Shown in pieces: positions 22,978 through 35,256 of a stretch of 64,000 nt of DNA (position 1 is the stretch's first letter; every line of letters starts with the position of its first letter). The notes under the pieces were generated by a model. It had not been told where the DNA came from. It did no database searches and saw nothing but the letters and a program-made list of their open reading frames with translations. The stretch covers positions 372,001-436,000 of the forward strand of contig QANY01009387.1 of assembly GCA_003255025.1 (NCBI GenBank), read 5' to 3'. This DNA is from Datisca glomerata. Taxonomy: Eukaryota; Streptophyta; Magnoliopsida; Cucurbitales; Datiscaceae. The position numbers and the translations under genes are program-made.

Positions 22978-23105
22978 TCCAGATATCTGAGAGTTAAACA
23001 TACATGTAATTTCACAATTCAAAAGTCCACAATTCTATTGAAACCTTAATTTAATGAAATCTCCAAATTGAAAAACCTTGATTTTACCCTAATAAAAACA
23101 TAATC
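22978..23105 (-). repeat. Gypsy 5' LTR fragment
   Basis: Aligns with 9287-9430, including 'ccaaattgaaaaaccttgatttt'-like sequence, then stops abruptly at ~23105 where LINE sequence begins. Confidence 0.75.
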
Positions 23106-23259
23106 ATTTATTAATGGGCTGTAAATTCACATTATTTAATAACATTATTATTGGTTTTTGTCTCTTCCCTAGAGCTTCTCTTTCTAAGCTCCTAGGGTTT
23201 CTTAGTTTTTGTGCCACTAATGGTGTATTCTCCTCAGAATCAAGGCCTGCGTTGAGGAA

Positions 23260-24860
23260 TGTTTGTCCTTTGCTTGCTTATTTTTGTCAGCTTGAGAAGT
23301 ATGAAAGGGAATGGTGGGTACAATACATGTGACAGTGTGCATGGAAATAAAGGCCCGTCGAGTTTGATTGGTGAAAGCTCTAGGGTTTTCCATGGTGAAG
23401 GATCTGTTAACCAAGGTACGTATACATCTATTAACCCTATTTTGGCTAACAAACATGGTCGAGGTAGGCCACCTAAGGACAAACCATGTTTGTTTTCGGA
23501 TAAATACATTAGAGACGTTGATGGTAGCCTTCCTGTTTTGGAGAGTGAGTGTGCGATCGTTAAAGAGGTTTGTAAGTTTTCTTATTTTGATGAATCTCTG
23601 CCTCCTCATGAATCTATTATTTTCGGTTGGGAAGAAAATTGAGTTTCCATCTATGCCTTTTGCCAAAAAAAGTGCGCTTAATGAGGAAGGTATTTCTGGT
23701 CGTATTGAAAACCTTGTATTGCTTAATGAGGTACGAATCTATGGCCCTATTAAAGAACCTATGGGATTATCTATTTCGAGCCTTAGATTGCTTGCTCGTG
23801 ACTGTGTTGCAACGAATAGCTCAAAGGTTATTTCCCCTGAATCACTTCCTATTGAAACGGCTAGCCCTAGGTTAATTTATCTTCCTTTTGGAACGAAATG
23901 TCTTAGGTCACCATCACGTGCTTCACCATTGGCGAGAGAGGGTGTAAACCCTAATGTGTTTGGAGTGCATCTTGATGAAGAGGCTGAATTTCTAGTTTTA
24001 CCCTCAGGTATGAAGACCATTGCCTTGGTTGAGAATGTTATTAAAAATAATGTGAGTTTTTCAAGCCATTGTACCCGAAGAAAAGAAAGGAGAGCAAGTG
24101 AAGAAGACCATTATTGCTGGTGTTAAGACACCCTCTTAGGTGGATAGAGTATAAGAACCCAATGTGCAATTGAAAATTTTTGAAGAAACACCAGTTAACG
24201 ATACACTGAGTGGTAAATATAAGATTAGTGTGCGATTCTAGAAGATGGTATCAAGCATTGGGAGAATACTCTTGTCGGTCATTTTTTCGGAGAAGAAGTC
24301 CTCTTTTAATTCTGTCAATCAAACTTTTATTTGTTTATGCAGAAATAGAGGTTTGAAGGAGGTTGCTGAAACAGAAAGTTATTTTTTCTTTTTTAGCTTT
24401 AATACTAAAAGAGAAAGGGATGACATATTTAATGGTGGTCCTTGGTACTTACTAGGCAAGCCATTTGTCCTAAAGAAGTGGTCTCTTCAATTGAAGTTAT
24501 CCAAGGAGGAAATGCGCAACATACCTATATCGGTGAAAGTGTGGGACATCTCTTCCATCTTATGGACACAAGGAGGCATCGACAGTCTCTCTAGCATCAT
24601 CGAGAGCCTTTATTTTTTGATGCTATCACTGCTAGTTTTACTAAACTCTCCTTTAAAAGGGTGTGTGTTGAGATTGATATTTTTTGGATCTCCGCAAAGT
24701 CATAGAGCTTGATCTAGCAGCCTATGGTATTGAGGAAGCTTTGGTGGAGATTGAATATGTAGGGATACCTAAGAGATGTAAATCATGTCTAGTGTTTGGG
24801 CATGATTGCTCCCATAAAGATGAAGTGAGGAATGCTACCAAACAACCACCTCTTGTGCTA
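23260..24860 (+). pseudogene. LINE ORF1 (DUF4283 / zinc-knuckle) remnant
   Basis: The start reads GRGRPPKDKPCLFSDKYIRD and runs to 23642, then continues one frame over as IEFPSMPFAKKSALNEEGIS to 24126, so one frameshift lies near 23635. A DUF4283 domain follows at 24245-24712 (FNTKRERDDIFNGGPWYLLG, KPFVLKKWSLQLK, IPISVKVWDI, LWTQGGI). A decayed zinc-knuckle region follows (VEYVGIPKRCKSCLVFGH, ~24750-24800). This nucleic-acid-binding ORF1 protein normally packages LINE RNA. Stops and shifts make it non-functional. Confidence 0.85.
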
Positions 24861-25309
24861 TAGAAAAAATAAGAATTGGTCCAAGTAACTAGAAAGGGCA
24901 AAGAGAAAATTATTGAACCAGATTCCTTCTTAGGTTCTAGTTTTGTTTGTCTTCTGGTTAACTTGGAGGAGAATGATGAACACTTGATTGAGCTTGAACC
25001 TTTTTATGTGAGAAGCTATGAGATGGTCCCCGAAATGGTTTCTTTGCCAGCAGCTAAGGGTGTTGAGGCTGTAAAAGACTTGATTGAAACAAGAAAGGAG
25101 TGACTCTCTTAAGATTAAGTTTGATTCCGTGGAAGCTAGTCTCAAGAGTAATGAGAAGAATTTATCTTCTAAGAATATATTTGTTCCTGGGGACGACAGC
25201 CCCAAGAGCACTACTTTGCGTACAAGGAAAAAGTAAAGACAACGACAACTTGCAGTCAAGCTCAAGCCTATGGTGAATCATTGGTAAACTCTACCCATCC
25301 TATTATTAA

Positions 25310-27830
25310 ATGAAAAATATTGCTACTGGGAATGTTAGGGGCTTTAATGATCCTTGTAAGTATTCAGATGTGAGGAGGTTTGTAGAAAGTTTTATCTTGA
25401 TCTGTATTCCCTAGTTGAGACTAGAATTAAATTTAAGCTTTACAATAAAATTGCTCATGCTATTTTTCCTACTTAGACTATTCTGAATAATTATTATGTT
25501 GTTCCTTTTGGTAGAATTTGGGTTGCTTATAATCCAATGTTTTTTATGTCAATGTTATCATGTGTACTCCTTAGATGATGCATTGTTTAGTTAGAAGACT
25601 GAATCTTTTTAAGGAATTTTATTATACTTTCATTTATGCCTATAATGATGTTTGTCAAAGAATGTCTCTTTGGCATGATTTGACGAGCGTAAATGTTACT
25701 TCTTACCCTTGGATTATCATGGAAGATTTTAATGAGATCTTTCACCCCAATGGGAAGCATGGTGGTAATTTCAATTGGGATGTGGGGTGGAATGTTTTGC
25801 TGGCTGTCTGCTTAGTTTGAAGCTTCAGGACTTGAATTATATAGGGCACTTCTAGTGGAACCGTCAATCTGATGATGGTAGTATTATGTCTAAGATGGAC
25901 AGGGTCCTAGTTAATTACCGCTGGCAGTCTTTATTTGAGAACTCTTGCTTTTATTTTGCTGATCTAGGCTTATCTGGCCATAGCCCAACTATTGTTAAGC
26001 TCTTGCCTGATTTCCAAAGAATAAAGCTTCATTTCAAGTTCTTTCTTTTCTAGACTGATATTGATGGTTTCTATCAAACGGTTGAGGAGGCTTGGAATAT
26101 ACAGATTCATGACACTGCCATGTATAAACTTGATTAGAAGTTGAAGTCCGTTAAAAGGGCCCTCAGATCTTTCAATCAATATAAGTGTAATGATGTTTCT
26201 CGTAGAGTTATTGAGGCTAGATTTCAATGTCAAACCATTAACAATCATCTGAATGAATAGCCTGATAATGGGGAAATATAATTGAAAGGCTAGTTAAGCT
26301 CATAAGAATCTTCATACTTGGTCCCTGGCAGAAGAGGGTTTGTATATGCACTGTTGAAGAGGTTAGATCTACTTTCTTTTATTTTAAGGATAGTAAAGCT
26401 CCTGGCCCGGATGGCTTCTCTACAGGCTTCTTTCAGAAAACTTGGGGAATTATTTAGCAGTGATGTTAGTGCGGTTGTGCTTGATTTTTTTCAAAATAGT
26501 GAGCTTTTAAAGTCCTTCAATTCTACTGCTATTTACCTCACTCCCAAAGATTCTAATCCCACATGAGTAATATAGTTTAGACCTATTACTTGTTGCAATT
26601 TGATATATAAAATGTAATATTAAAATGCTAGCCAACAGACTGAATAAAGTTCTTCCTGATTTGGTTAGTTTTAAACAAACAGCTTTTATGCCTGGCAGAT
26701 CTATTTTAGATTACATTCTACTTTCTCAAGAGATAATGAGAGGCTACCATAGAGATACCAATTGCCCCAGATGCACCTTGAAAGTAGATTTATGATAGTG
26801 TCAGCTGATTTTTTCTTAGCCGTGTTTTATAAGCCATTGGGCTTCCTTCCATTTTCATAGACTGAGTTATGGAGTGCATTACTTCTCCTACGTATGCAAT
26901 TAATATCAATGGTGGACTGCATTGCTACTTCCAGCGGATGAGAGGTCTCAGATAGGGAGACCCTATCTCACCTTACTTGTTTGTTTTGATTATGGAGGCT
27001 CTCACATGTATCCTTTATAACTGTGCTACTTTACCTACTTTCCAATTTCATTGTAGATGTAAGAGAGTTAGATTTGTTAATTTATGCTTTAGTGATGATC
27101 TCCTACTATTCTGTAAGGGTAATTTCAATCCGGTCAAGACAGTTAAGATACTATTGATCTTATTAGTAGCATTTTTTGTCTTCACCCTAATGATGCAAAG
27201 TGTAGCATATTTTTCTCTAATGTTGATGCTTCTGTTCAAGAGGACATTCTTGTTATGAAAAGATTTTCTAGAGGTTCCCTCCCTGTTAAGTATCTAGATA
27301 TTCCACCCATCTCAGCTAAACTCAGTAGAACTCATTGTGATATTCTAGTTGATAAGATTGTGCAAAGGATCAAATTCTAGGAGAATAGATTCCTTACTTG
27401 TTTAGGTAGACTTCAACTCATCATATTTATTTTACTTGTTATCAAGGCTACTGGGTTAGCCTTCTTATTCAGCCCAAAATGGTTATGAAGAATCCCAATG
27501 TTACCCTTAGGAACTTTTATGGAATGGCAATACTGATCATGCTTTTAGGGCTAAAGTTCATTGGGAGTTAGTGTGCTCTCCAAAGGATAAAGGATGCTTA
27601 GGTATTAGAGAGTTGACTGCTTGGAACTATGGTGCAGTTGCTAAGCATTTCTGGAGGCTTGTCTCTAATACAAAAGACTCTTTGTGGGTAGCTTGGTGTA
27701 GGCATAATCTGTTAAGGAAACGATCCATCTTTATAGTTAAAATTCTTGCTGATTCCTCTTGGATTCGGAGGAAACTTCTTGAAATTAGGGACATGATGGT
27801 GAATCTGTCCCTGATTTTTTAGCTATTGTT
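25310..27830 (+). pseudogene. LINE ORF2 (endonuclease + reverse transcriptase) remnant
   Basis: The APE-type endonuclease start reads GNVRGFNDPCKYSDVRRFV (~25330), with IMEDFNEIFHPNGKHGGN (~25720) corresponding to the GDFNE motif. RT motifs follow: PGPDGFSTGFFQKTWG (~26400, frame shifted), FRPITCCNLIYK, MLANRLNKVLPDLV, and KQTAFMPGRSILDYILLSQE (~26680). Then come QGDPISPYLFVLIMEAL (~26950) and CFSDDLLLFCKG (~27090), which stands for the catalytic F/YADD box with Ala changed to Ser. The tail reads KGCLGIRELTAWNYGAVAKH (27590). Numerous in-frame stops are present. Confidence 0.9.
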
Positions 27831-28640
27831 ACAGATTTCGAGCTTCATCATTTTCAATATTCATATTCATCTCCTATTCATAGTTAAGAGAAATGGATAA
27901 CATCAATAACATGTTTTTTAACTCTTTATAGGAATTGATTTTGGTTTTTTTGCCGAATTTTGTTATTTTTTCTTTATTCTTTGTTACTGTTTATTTAGAA
28001 TTGATCAACAATTGATTTTTGGTGAACCTGTCTTAATCCTTTTTCTATGTATCGGTTTTTGTCCTTCATATTTTTGGAATTAGTATCATACAGTTTTTGA
28101 ATTTTCGTTAATGTTCTTATTTCTCATTGCGTTGTTCTAAATATTATTTTGCAGAATCGTTCTTTTGTAGTGTTCGTTTCATATATGTTACGTAGTTTAT
28201 ATATATTTATACCATATAATATATAATAATGTATGTGTTATGCATTTGTTTAGAGGAAATATATGTAATATAGTATATAATCAAATACACTATGGTATAT
28301 AATTACATAATGTGTTATACAATATTGTATATTATTTAGTATATAGTATATAGCCATATACTAAATACTATATATTTATCTCATGCTTTATGCATTTTTT
28401 GGTCTACCATTGTGTAGTATATATACATTTACCATGTTGTAAACATTTACATACTGCGTTATTGTTGAATCATGTTCAACAGATTCTGTCATCTCATTTT
28501 TTATAGTATAGAGTTATATACTATATAGTACATGTTTATATACAAGTTTATTATGTCTTGTACTACTTTTTTTATTCATTTTTAAGTCAGATGATGAATA
28601 TTCCCTTTGTTATTTTTTATTATGGGAAGTGAGATGATGC
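27831..28640. other. AT-rich stretch between LINE and MULE transposase
   Basis: Rich in 'atatagtatatagccatatac'-type runs (28200-28560). It probably contains the left arm and 5' leader of the MULE, but I could not find a sequence matching the right terminus at 38590, so the left boundary is unknown. Confidence 0.4.
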
Positions 28641-30871
28641 AAGAACTTATATTGACTACAAGATTAAGCCATTGCCGGTTGGTAATGATGCATCACACGA
28701 AGCTTTACTTGGTTTAGTATCACGTGCATTAGTTGTAGATACTAGTGATTTGTGTTTGATGGTAAATATTGAATCTAGAGGATCATCTTCAAATTTCGTA
28801 GAGATTAATGTAGATTTTGACATTGTTTATTATCTTACTTTGATGAATAATGAAAGAGGTAGAAATTATTCGTTGATTGTTACATCATGCATTGGTTATA
28901 GTTCATTTGATGTCGTTGTTAGTGGTGGCATTTTATCATCATCATAGGTTGGATCTTCATCTTAAATTGTCATTCACGATAATCCTTCTGAACCGTTATT
29001 TGTGCATACAGAAGATGTGGATAAGTTACCTATTGGATTTGATATACATGAGAAGTCATTTTTCAGCTCAAAATATGAGTTGAGAAAGGCTCTACACTGC
29101 ACTTAATATCTTTGAAGCACAATTTTCAATTCGTCACTAGTAAGTATAATCTTGAAAGGTGTGTAGTCTAATGTGTTGTCAAGAGTTACCAGTTGTTTAT
29201 GCGTGCTTCACGTTATAGAGGTGGTGAAGTTTGGTGCGCTAGAAAGTACGTAAAGGAGCACACTTGTTCGCTTGACATTGTTTAGAGTGATCACCGACAA
29301 GCTACTTCGACAATTGTTAGTGAGTGTATAAAGGATAAATATATGTTTGGAGAGCCAAGAATGGAGCTCTTGATACTTTTGTGGTTCTCCAAAGGGAGTC
29401 TTATGCGATATTATCTTCCTATTGCTTTTACTTGCAGAAGAATAATTCAGGTACGGTAACTTATAAATTACTCTACGTATAAGGTTATTTACTGTATTAT
29501 TAAAAAATCAGTTTATTTTTTTAGTAAATATTTTTCTATATTTTAGGCACTGTCACCCATTTTCATACTAACCGTGATGGTAGACTAAATTATTTGTTCG
29601 TGGCGTTGGGGCCTTCGTTAAGTGGTAGTCATTATTGTAGCCCCCTTATAGGAGTTGATGGAACTTTTCTGACGAATAAATACCATGGTTCACTTATTGC
29701 TTCAATGTTTGATGGTAATGACCAAATTTTTCCATTAGCTTATGCGATTGTTGATTCGGAGAATGATTTGGCTTGGGATCGGTTTATAGAGAAGTTGAGT
29801 TTTGCCCTTGAATATCATGAAGAGTTGGTAATTATTTCTGATCATCATAACAACATCTCAAAGGCTGTTGCAAAGTATTTTTCAGATGCTCGTCATGGTT
29901 ATTGCACGTAACATTTGCTTAATAATGTGAAGACGATTTATAAAAGGTTCAAACTTGATAGTTTATTCTATAAAAGTGCGATGACATACATGACTGTAGA
30001 TTTTAAGTTGCATATGTGTTGTTTAGAGGTCATTGTTCCATCTATAAGGTCTTACTTGAGTGGTGTTAGGTATGAAAAATGGGCTCGTGCATACTGCGTT
30101 AGACGTTGGTATAATACGATGACATCAAACCTAGTGGATACATTAAATTCTATTCAAAAGTATGCTCGATCATTGCATGTTTCTTATCTTATTCAGCATA
30201 TACGACAAAAGTTACAATTATGATTTTATGATCGGAGGACTACTGCTAGTTGTATGCTTACGTGTTTAACAAAGGAAGCGGAGAATGATTTATGTTTTTA
30301 AATTGAGCTAGCTTGTACTATGGATGTGAGTATTTTTTTGGTTTTTGTTTTCATATTTTATTATATTCATTCATTAGTTATTATTAAGTTTTCATCTTTG
30401 TAGGTATACATTGTTGATGTTAATACATCTTAAGTTCTTGATGGTGAAATTGAATATGTTGTGAACATTACAAATAGGTGTTGCACTTGTAATATGTGGC
30501 AGCTAAATCTACTACCTTGTTCTCATGCATGTGTAGCACTTAAAAGGAGGAACTTATCACCATATCCATACACATCTAAGTACTATACGACGAGAGAGCT
30601 CGAATGTACGTATGCAGCCTTTGTTTATCCCGTTGGTAATGAATCTGATTGAGTAGTTCCTGATGATATCAAAGATCAAAGGAATTTACGCCCACGTGTT
30701 AGACGTTCTTCGAGTAGACCAAAGAAGAAAATGTACTTATCTTCTAGTGAAAAAAATATACCAAAAAATAGATGCAATACTTGTTGTGTTTTAGGTCATA
30801 ATAAGAAGACTTGTAAGAATCTTGTTAAAGATAGTGAAAGAGGTGCTTCAAAGAAGAAACGATCGAGTTGA
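28640..30871 (+). pseudogene. MULE (MuDR-type) transposase pseudogene
   Basis: An N-terminal PB1-like region starts near YKIKPLPVGNDASHEALLGL (28650-28947). The MULE catalytic domain at 29594-29911 contains GVDGTFL (first Asp), DGNDQIFPLAYAIVDSEN and IISDHHNNISKAV (second Asp; the usual SDRH is SDHH). Introns 29451-29546 and 30326-30403 have GT/AG ends and join coding sequence in frame. A SWIM zinc finger CTCNMWQLNLLPCSHACVA lies at ~30480-30540, and a C-terminal knuckle CNTCCVLGHNKKTC at ~30775-30815. A TAA replaces the codon before HLLNNVKT at ~29910, and further stops lie upstream, so it is inactive. It would have been a DNA transposase acting in the nucleus. Confidence 0.9.
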
Positions 30872-31847
30872 TTTCATTGATGGTTATGTTTTTATCTATC
30901 CTTAGTTTGTATGGAGTTTACTTTAGATATGCTCTTCAATTTCATATCAGATAGGTCAATGGCCAAGTGAAATTTATGGATATTATTTATATATTCACAG
31001 ATACTCATAGTCAATATAAGTATACTTATGGTATATTATTTACGAATTGTATAATTGCTTTAGTTTTAGTTTTTCTATTGCAGGCATTTACTTAGATCTA
31101 CTGTTATGTATTTTTGCTAGGGTTTACTAACATATTCTGTAGAACTTTTATAGCGATATGAATATGCTTGTTTAAGTTAATAGTATGATAATTAATTATA
31201 GAATGTGTGTATATTAACATTTACTCACCTTTTACCACTATTCGTATGAATATGCTTGTTTAACTCATGTTTATTCATATCAAATTCATCTATTTGAAGG
31301 TATTTAATATATACCCATAGTGTAGTGTCATTTACTAATCTGTATATACACCAATCAATAGTATATTAACATGCACACACTTATCTATACACTTATCAAA
31401 GCAGTAAATTTCAAGAATTGAATATATACTTATAGTATATTAACATATATTACCTCTATGTACACTAATCAAACCATAAAATTTCAGAATGCATTTCATG
31501 TTTTTCAAAATGATTAATAATATCAAAATCTATCAAAATTATGAGAATTAGAAACTATATGCATACTACCACCACTTACCACATATTCATTCACCTGCCA
31601 TCAATTAATCGTAATGTCATCAAAAAAATAGTTTTATCATTTATTACCTATTCACTCATGTATCCAGCAGAATTTCTTAAGTTTACCATCCTAAGAAAAA
31701 CTATCCACAACTTGTAATGATATTCATCAATCCACATCAGGACGTGGCTGGAAAAATAAATTAAAATTAGGAATGTCTGATTTCTGTGACAGCACAGCTG
31801 GTTGTGCTACTGTCTTTACTGGAGCTGCTGTCTTTTCTGTCACTGTT

Positions 31848-31857
31848 TGTTGTGCTT
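31848..31857. repeat. Direct repeat TGTTGTGCTT, left copy
   Basis: Identical ten bases recur at 35247-35256, bracketing the composite insertion in the DUF1985 gene. At least five of them (TGTTG) would fit an LTR target duplication; eight (TTGTGCTT) would fit a hAT duplication. Confidence 0.65.
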
Positions 31858-32124
31858 AAGGGTGTTAACAAACGTACCAAACCAACGAAACCGAATCAAA
31901 CCAAATAAAAATACATCGGTTCTTCAAAAGGTATCGTTTCAGTTTAGTTCACTAAAAAGAAAAAATTGATGTTTCGGTTGATTCGCAGTTCGCTTATTTT
32001 TTAACCGTTCGAACCGGATAAAAGAATCTATAAATAGAAATTAAATATATTATGTCATTGAAACCCTAACCCTCATCCCCATCTCCTCTCTACCCTCTCA
32101 TTATCTCTAGTCACCTCTCTCGTC

Positions 32125-32169
<45 letters not shown>

Positions 32170-33123
32170 GCACACACAGAATCAGTACCTCTTTCTCCTC
32201 CTCTCACTCTCAAGTCTCAACTCAGAATTGCAAGCTCCTCTTTCTCTTCGACTCAATCTTTAAGCAAATGGCTCCCTCTCTAATCATATCTTATCTTACT
32301 TTCAAATCCAACGGCCAAGCCCCTCTCTTTTCTTCCCCTCACTATCAAATCAGGTCGCAAGCTTCCAGATCTCGTGCTTTCAGGTTGTTGGGTTTCATGA
32401 ATCTGCTCCATATCTCTTCTTCCTTAATTTTTCTATAGCAGATTGCTAGATCTATTGTTGAAAAGGAAGTCGAACGGTAATGTTTTTAGGAATTTCTTGT
32501 TCGATTTAGAGTTTTGAGTTGATTTAGTGATTTATTTGCTTCTTTATGTTCAAGGATTCACTTGTATATATGTATGTAAGCCAAATATTTAGGTTTTTTC
32601 TTACTCTTACTCTCATTCTAAGGTAAGTTGCTCTGATTTTGCAATTAAAGATTTATGTTTATTTTTAACTGCTTTAGGGTTTGTATTTGTAGAGTTTAAG
32701 TTTGATTATACTTCTCCTTCTTAGTTTTTAATTCTGAGAAATGCATACCAATTGATTTTCTGAGAAATATGTTCCTTCACTGCATCTCAATTTTTTAATT
32801 CTCAGTTTATCCTTCTCCAATTTTCTAATTCATATCATTCTAAAACGATTAGATTGTTTTGGTGGTTTTCTACTTATAAGTCATGCTTCGATTGTCTTGT
32901 AATACAGAAACCATCCGATTTCTTGTAATATTGCTAAAAATAAAACGCTACAGATGTTGCTTTCGAACTGCATAACCGAACCTAGCCGGTTCGGTATGTA
33001 GCCAAACCGTAAGTCACGGTCGGTTCATATGAGCTCAACGGTTTGGCATGTAGCAGAATTGAAAGTTTTGGTTCGGTTCGATTTTTCTCTAAACACCAGC
33101 CGAATCTAACCGTGAACACCCTT
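31858..33123. mobile_element. Non-autonomous hAT-like element
   Basis: Terminal inverted repeats AAGGGTGTT / AACACCCTT, with subterminal 'accgaacc' and 'ggttcggt' motifs at both ends. The interior is non-coding, with a (CT)n tract at ~32128-32162 and gene-leader-like sequence. The right end reads, on the minus strand, 'agggtgttcacggttagatt', the same as the left end of the small element at 57439. No transposase is present. Confidence 0.65.
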
Positions 33124-33125
33124 AG

Positions 33126-35246
33126 TGTTGGAAACGCGGCGGAATCGTGAGGGTTTTTAAAAATGAATCTTTTTAGATAAAAGAAAATAAACACGATGCA
33201 ACGGTTTTCAAAATAAAATTTTTTATTGAAAACTCTTTTCAATCATATCCATTATATATTCATATATTAAATCGAAGATATACATAGATATAGAATATAT
33301 ACATCTTGTAGTATAATCAAGCGTCCTCGCAAATTATTGATCTTTTGTTCCTGTGAATAACAAACTTTGAGATTCACATCAAGAACTCCAAGTTAATCCT
33401 CAAATACTAGGACATGTGTGGGCAAATAGAATATAACAAGAACATGTTTGTCTCTAAATGCACTTAACACATGAGATTTAGAGGTTTTCGGAGAAGGAAT
33501 GATTTTGTGAGATTAATCTCTGAGAGAATACAATGATTATTCTCACAAATCTTTTGATTAATTTTTAATCTCAGAGAGTTTTATCATGATAGTAACTGTG
33601 TTGTTAGCACACTTAATCAGGACTGACGGTAATAAAATAATATTTATATATATTTTCTAGACACCCCAAATTTTTATGGATATACATAAAATAGTAATTA
33701 TTCATTACATTATTGTGGGATCCACGGCAACTATGCACAACTACAGTGTCACTCACTGGAGTGTGCCGTGAGGTATTACAGTGCCTCACGACACTGTAAT
33801 TCACGACACTATTGTAGTGCCACATGACACTACAGTTGTAGTAGTCCATGTCAATTTTTAATTCTCAATTAGTGATTGACATATGACAGTTCAACATGTC
33901 TCGTGGCAATTTCTACAAATTAGTTATTTATTTTAATCAGATAAATATATAGATATCAGTTGATTCAAAATCAACTTGTCTGATCATCTATATCAACTAG
34001 TTTATCTGTTAGTTCACAAATAACATATTTACAAAATTAATCGCTATAATTATTTATATATAATTTCTGAAAATTAATATAAATAAATTAATTAATTAAT
34101 TTTTAATTAAATCAGCACACGTAATTATCTCATAATTATGTACTTGCCCTAGAAATATAATTCATTCTGTAAGTTAATTCTTTTCCCATGTCCTGAAATA
34201 TTCACACCTCACGATGTGTAGTACAGAAGTGACTTGTGGACCATAGACTTATAGTCCTAAGCTTCAATAAACTAGATTATTAATTGAACTCTTTAATTAA
34301 ATAATTTTATTTATTAATTTCATTATTAATTCACTATAAATATAGAATTTATTAATTTCATTATTACTCTACTATAAATCTTAGAGATTATAGAATGTAC
34401 TTACAAAGTATTCTCGTGTAGTCAATTGATATAATCATTTCATTTAGTTATGTCCTCCAATTATTGGTTCGTAAATTGGAGCTGATCAAAATTATCGTTT
34501 TACCTTTCTAATTACTTATTGATCCTTAAGTACCACTAATTCACCAGTGAATGACTAATTTATTTTCGTATTATAAATTTGAACTCAATACCATTCAATT
34601 TCAGAATTAACAGTTAAGAGAAGCAATATACGATCTGTTAGAAAAGTTTGGATTCCAAATCTTGTAAGATCATGTTCTCAGTCATCCATATCACTGAATC
34701 TCCAAAACAAAAGTTACTAGCCTATTTTACAAAGAAACATTAACAAGTGAATCAAAAAATTCAGCAGATATACATAGGAGTTCATGACTACTCAGGATTC
34801 AAACTGATCTACATATGATCATCAGATTAATGTGTATTAAATATTTATGATAAACGATAAGTTAATAAAGATATGAATTCACATCGGTCATGTCATATAT
34901 AATCTCATTATATAAAGTACATTTACTAAGATGTCTATCCACATCAATTATCCGGATTTAGATCACATGCATTCATAATGCTTAGTGAACCATACTAGCA
35001 ATCATTCATTAAAGATTCCATACTTTAATATGTTGCTGATAATTTTATTTATTATCTATGATCTTAGTCACTCATATGAATATAAGATCATAGTCTCATT
35101 AATGAATGCGAAATTTTTAGATATTTATATAAATTATTCAGTAATAATTTAAGAGAAAAATTATTAAAAAAATATAATTCCATTAAATTTCATATTAAAA
35201 TGTCAATACACAATTTAATTCATTACCTATGATCTTAATCCTGTCA
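33126..35246. repeat. Putative solo LTR
   Basis: Starts TGTTGGAAACGCGGCGG, a typical plant LTR start, and ends CCTGTCA just before the right-hand TGTTG. There is no coding sequence and no internal region. 33700-33850 holds several overlapping short palindromes around 'acactgtaattcacgaca'. The 2.1 kb length fits a copia-type LTR. The left target duplication is obscured by the hAT element. Confidence 0.5.
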
Positions 35247-35256
35247 TGTTGTGCTT
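35247..35256. repeat. Direct repeat TGTTGTGCTT, right copy
   Basis: Partner of 31848-31857. Coding sequence of the DUF1985 gene resumes directly after it. Confidence 0.65.

Larger units (their letters stand above)
9287..23105 (-). mobile_element. Ty3/gypsy-type LTR retrotransposon, gag only, with nested copia insertion
   Basis: On the minus strand the order is: 5' LTR fragment (22978-23105), primer-binding site (~22957-22974), gag (~22620-21600), polypurine tract (~21444-21455), then the 3' LTR (21443 to 9287). That LTR is split by the copia element at 9874-19619. The LTR end near 9287-9430 aligns with the fragments at 22978-23105 and 54267-54690. Without the insertion the 3' LTR is about 2.4 kb. 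After the zinc knuckle and the first residues resembling the protease start there is no RT, RNase H or integrase; the sequence runs into the polypurine tract. A 5-bp flank 'aaact' precedes 9287, but its partner is lost because the other LTR is cut at 23105. Confidence 0.75.
23106..27830 (+). mobile_element. Degenerate L1-type plant LINE
   Basis: ORF1 and ORF2 remnants lie in order on the plus strand, broken by stops. The left edge falls inside the gypsy LTR, so the LINE inserted after the gypsy element. No poly(A) tail or target duplication was identified; the 3' limit is set by the last recognisable ORF2 sequence. Confidence 0.88.
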
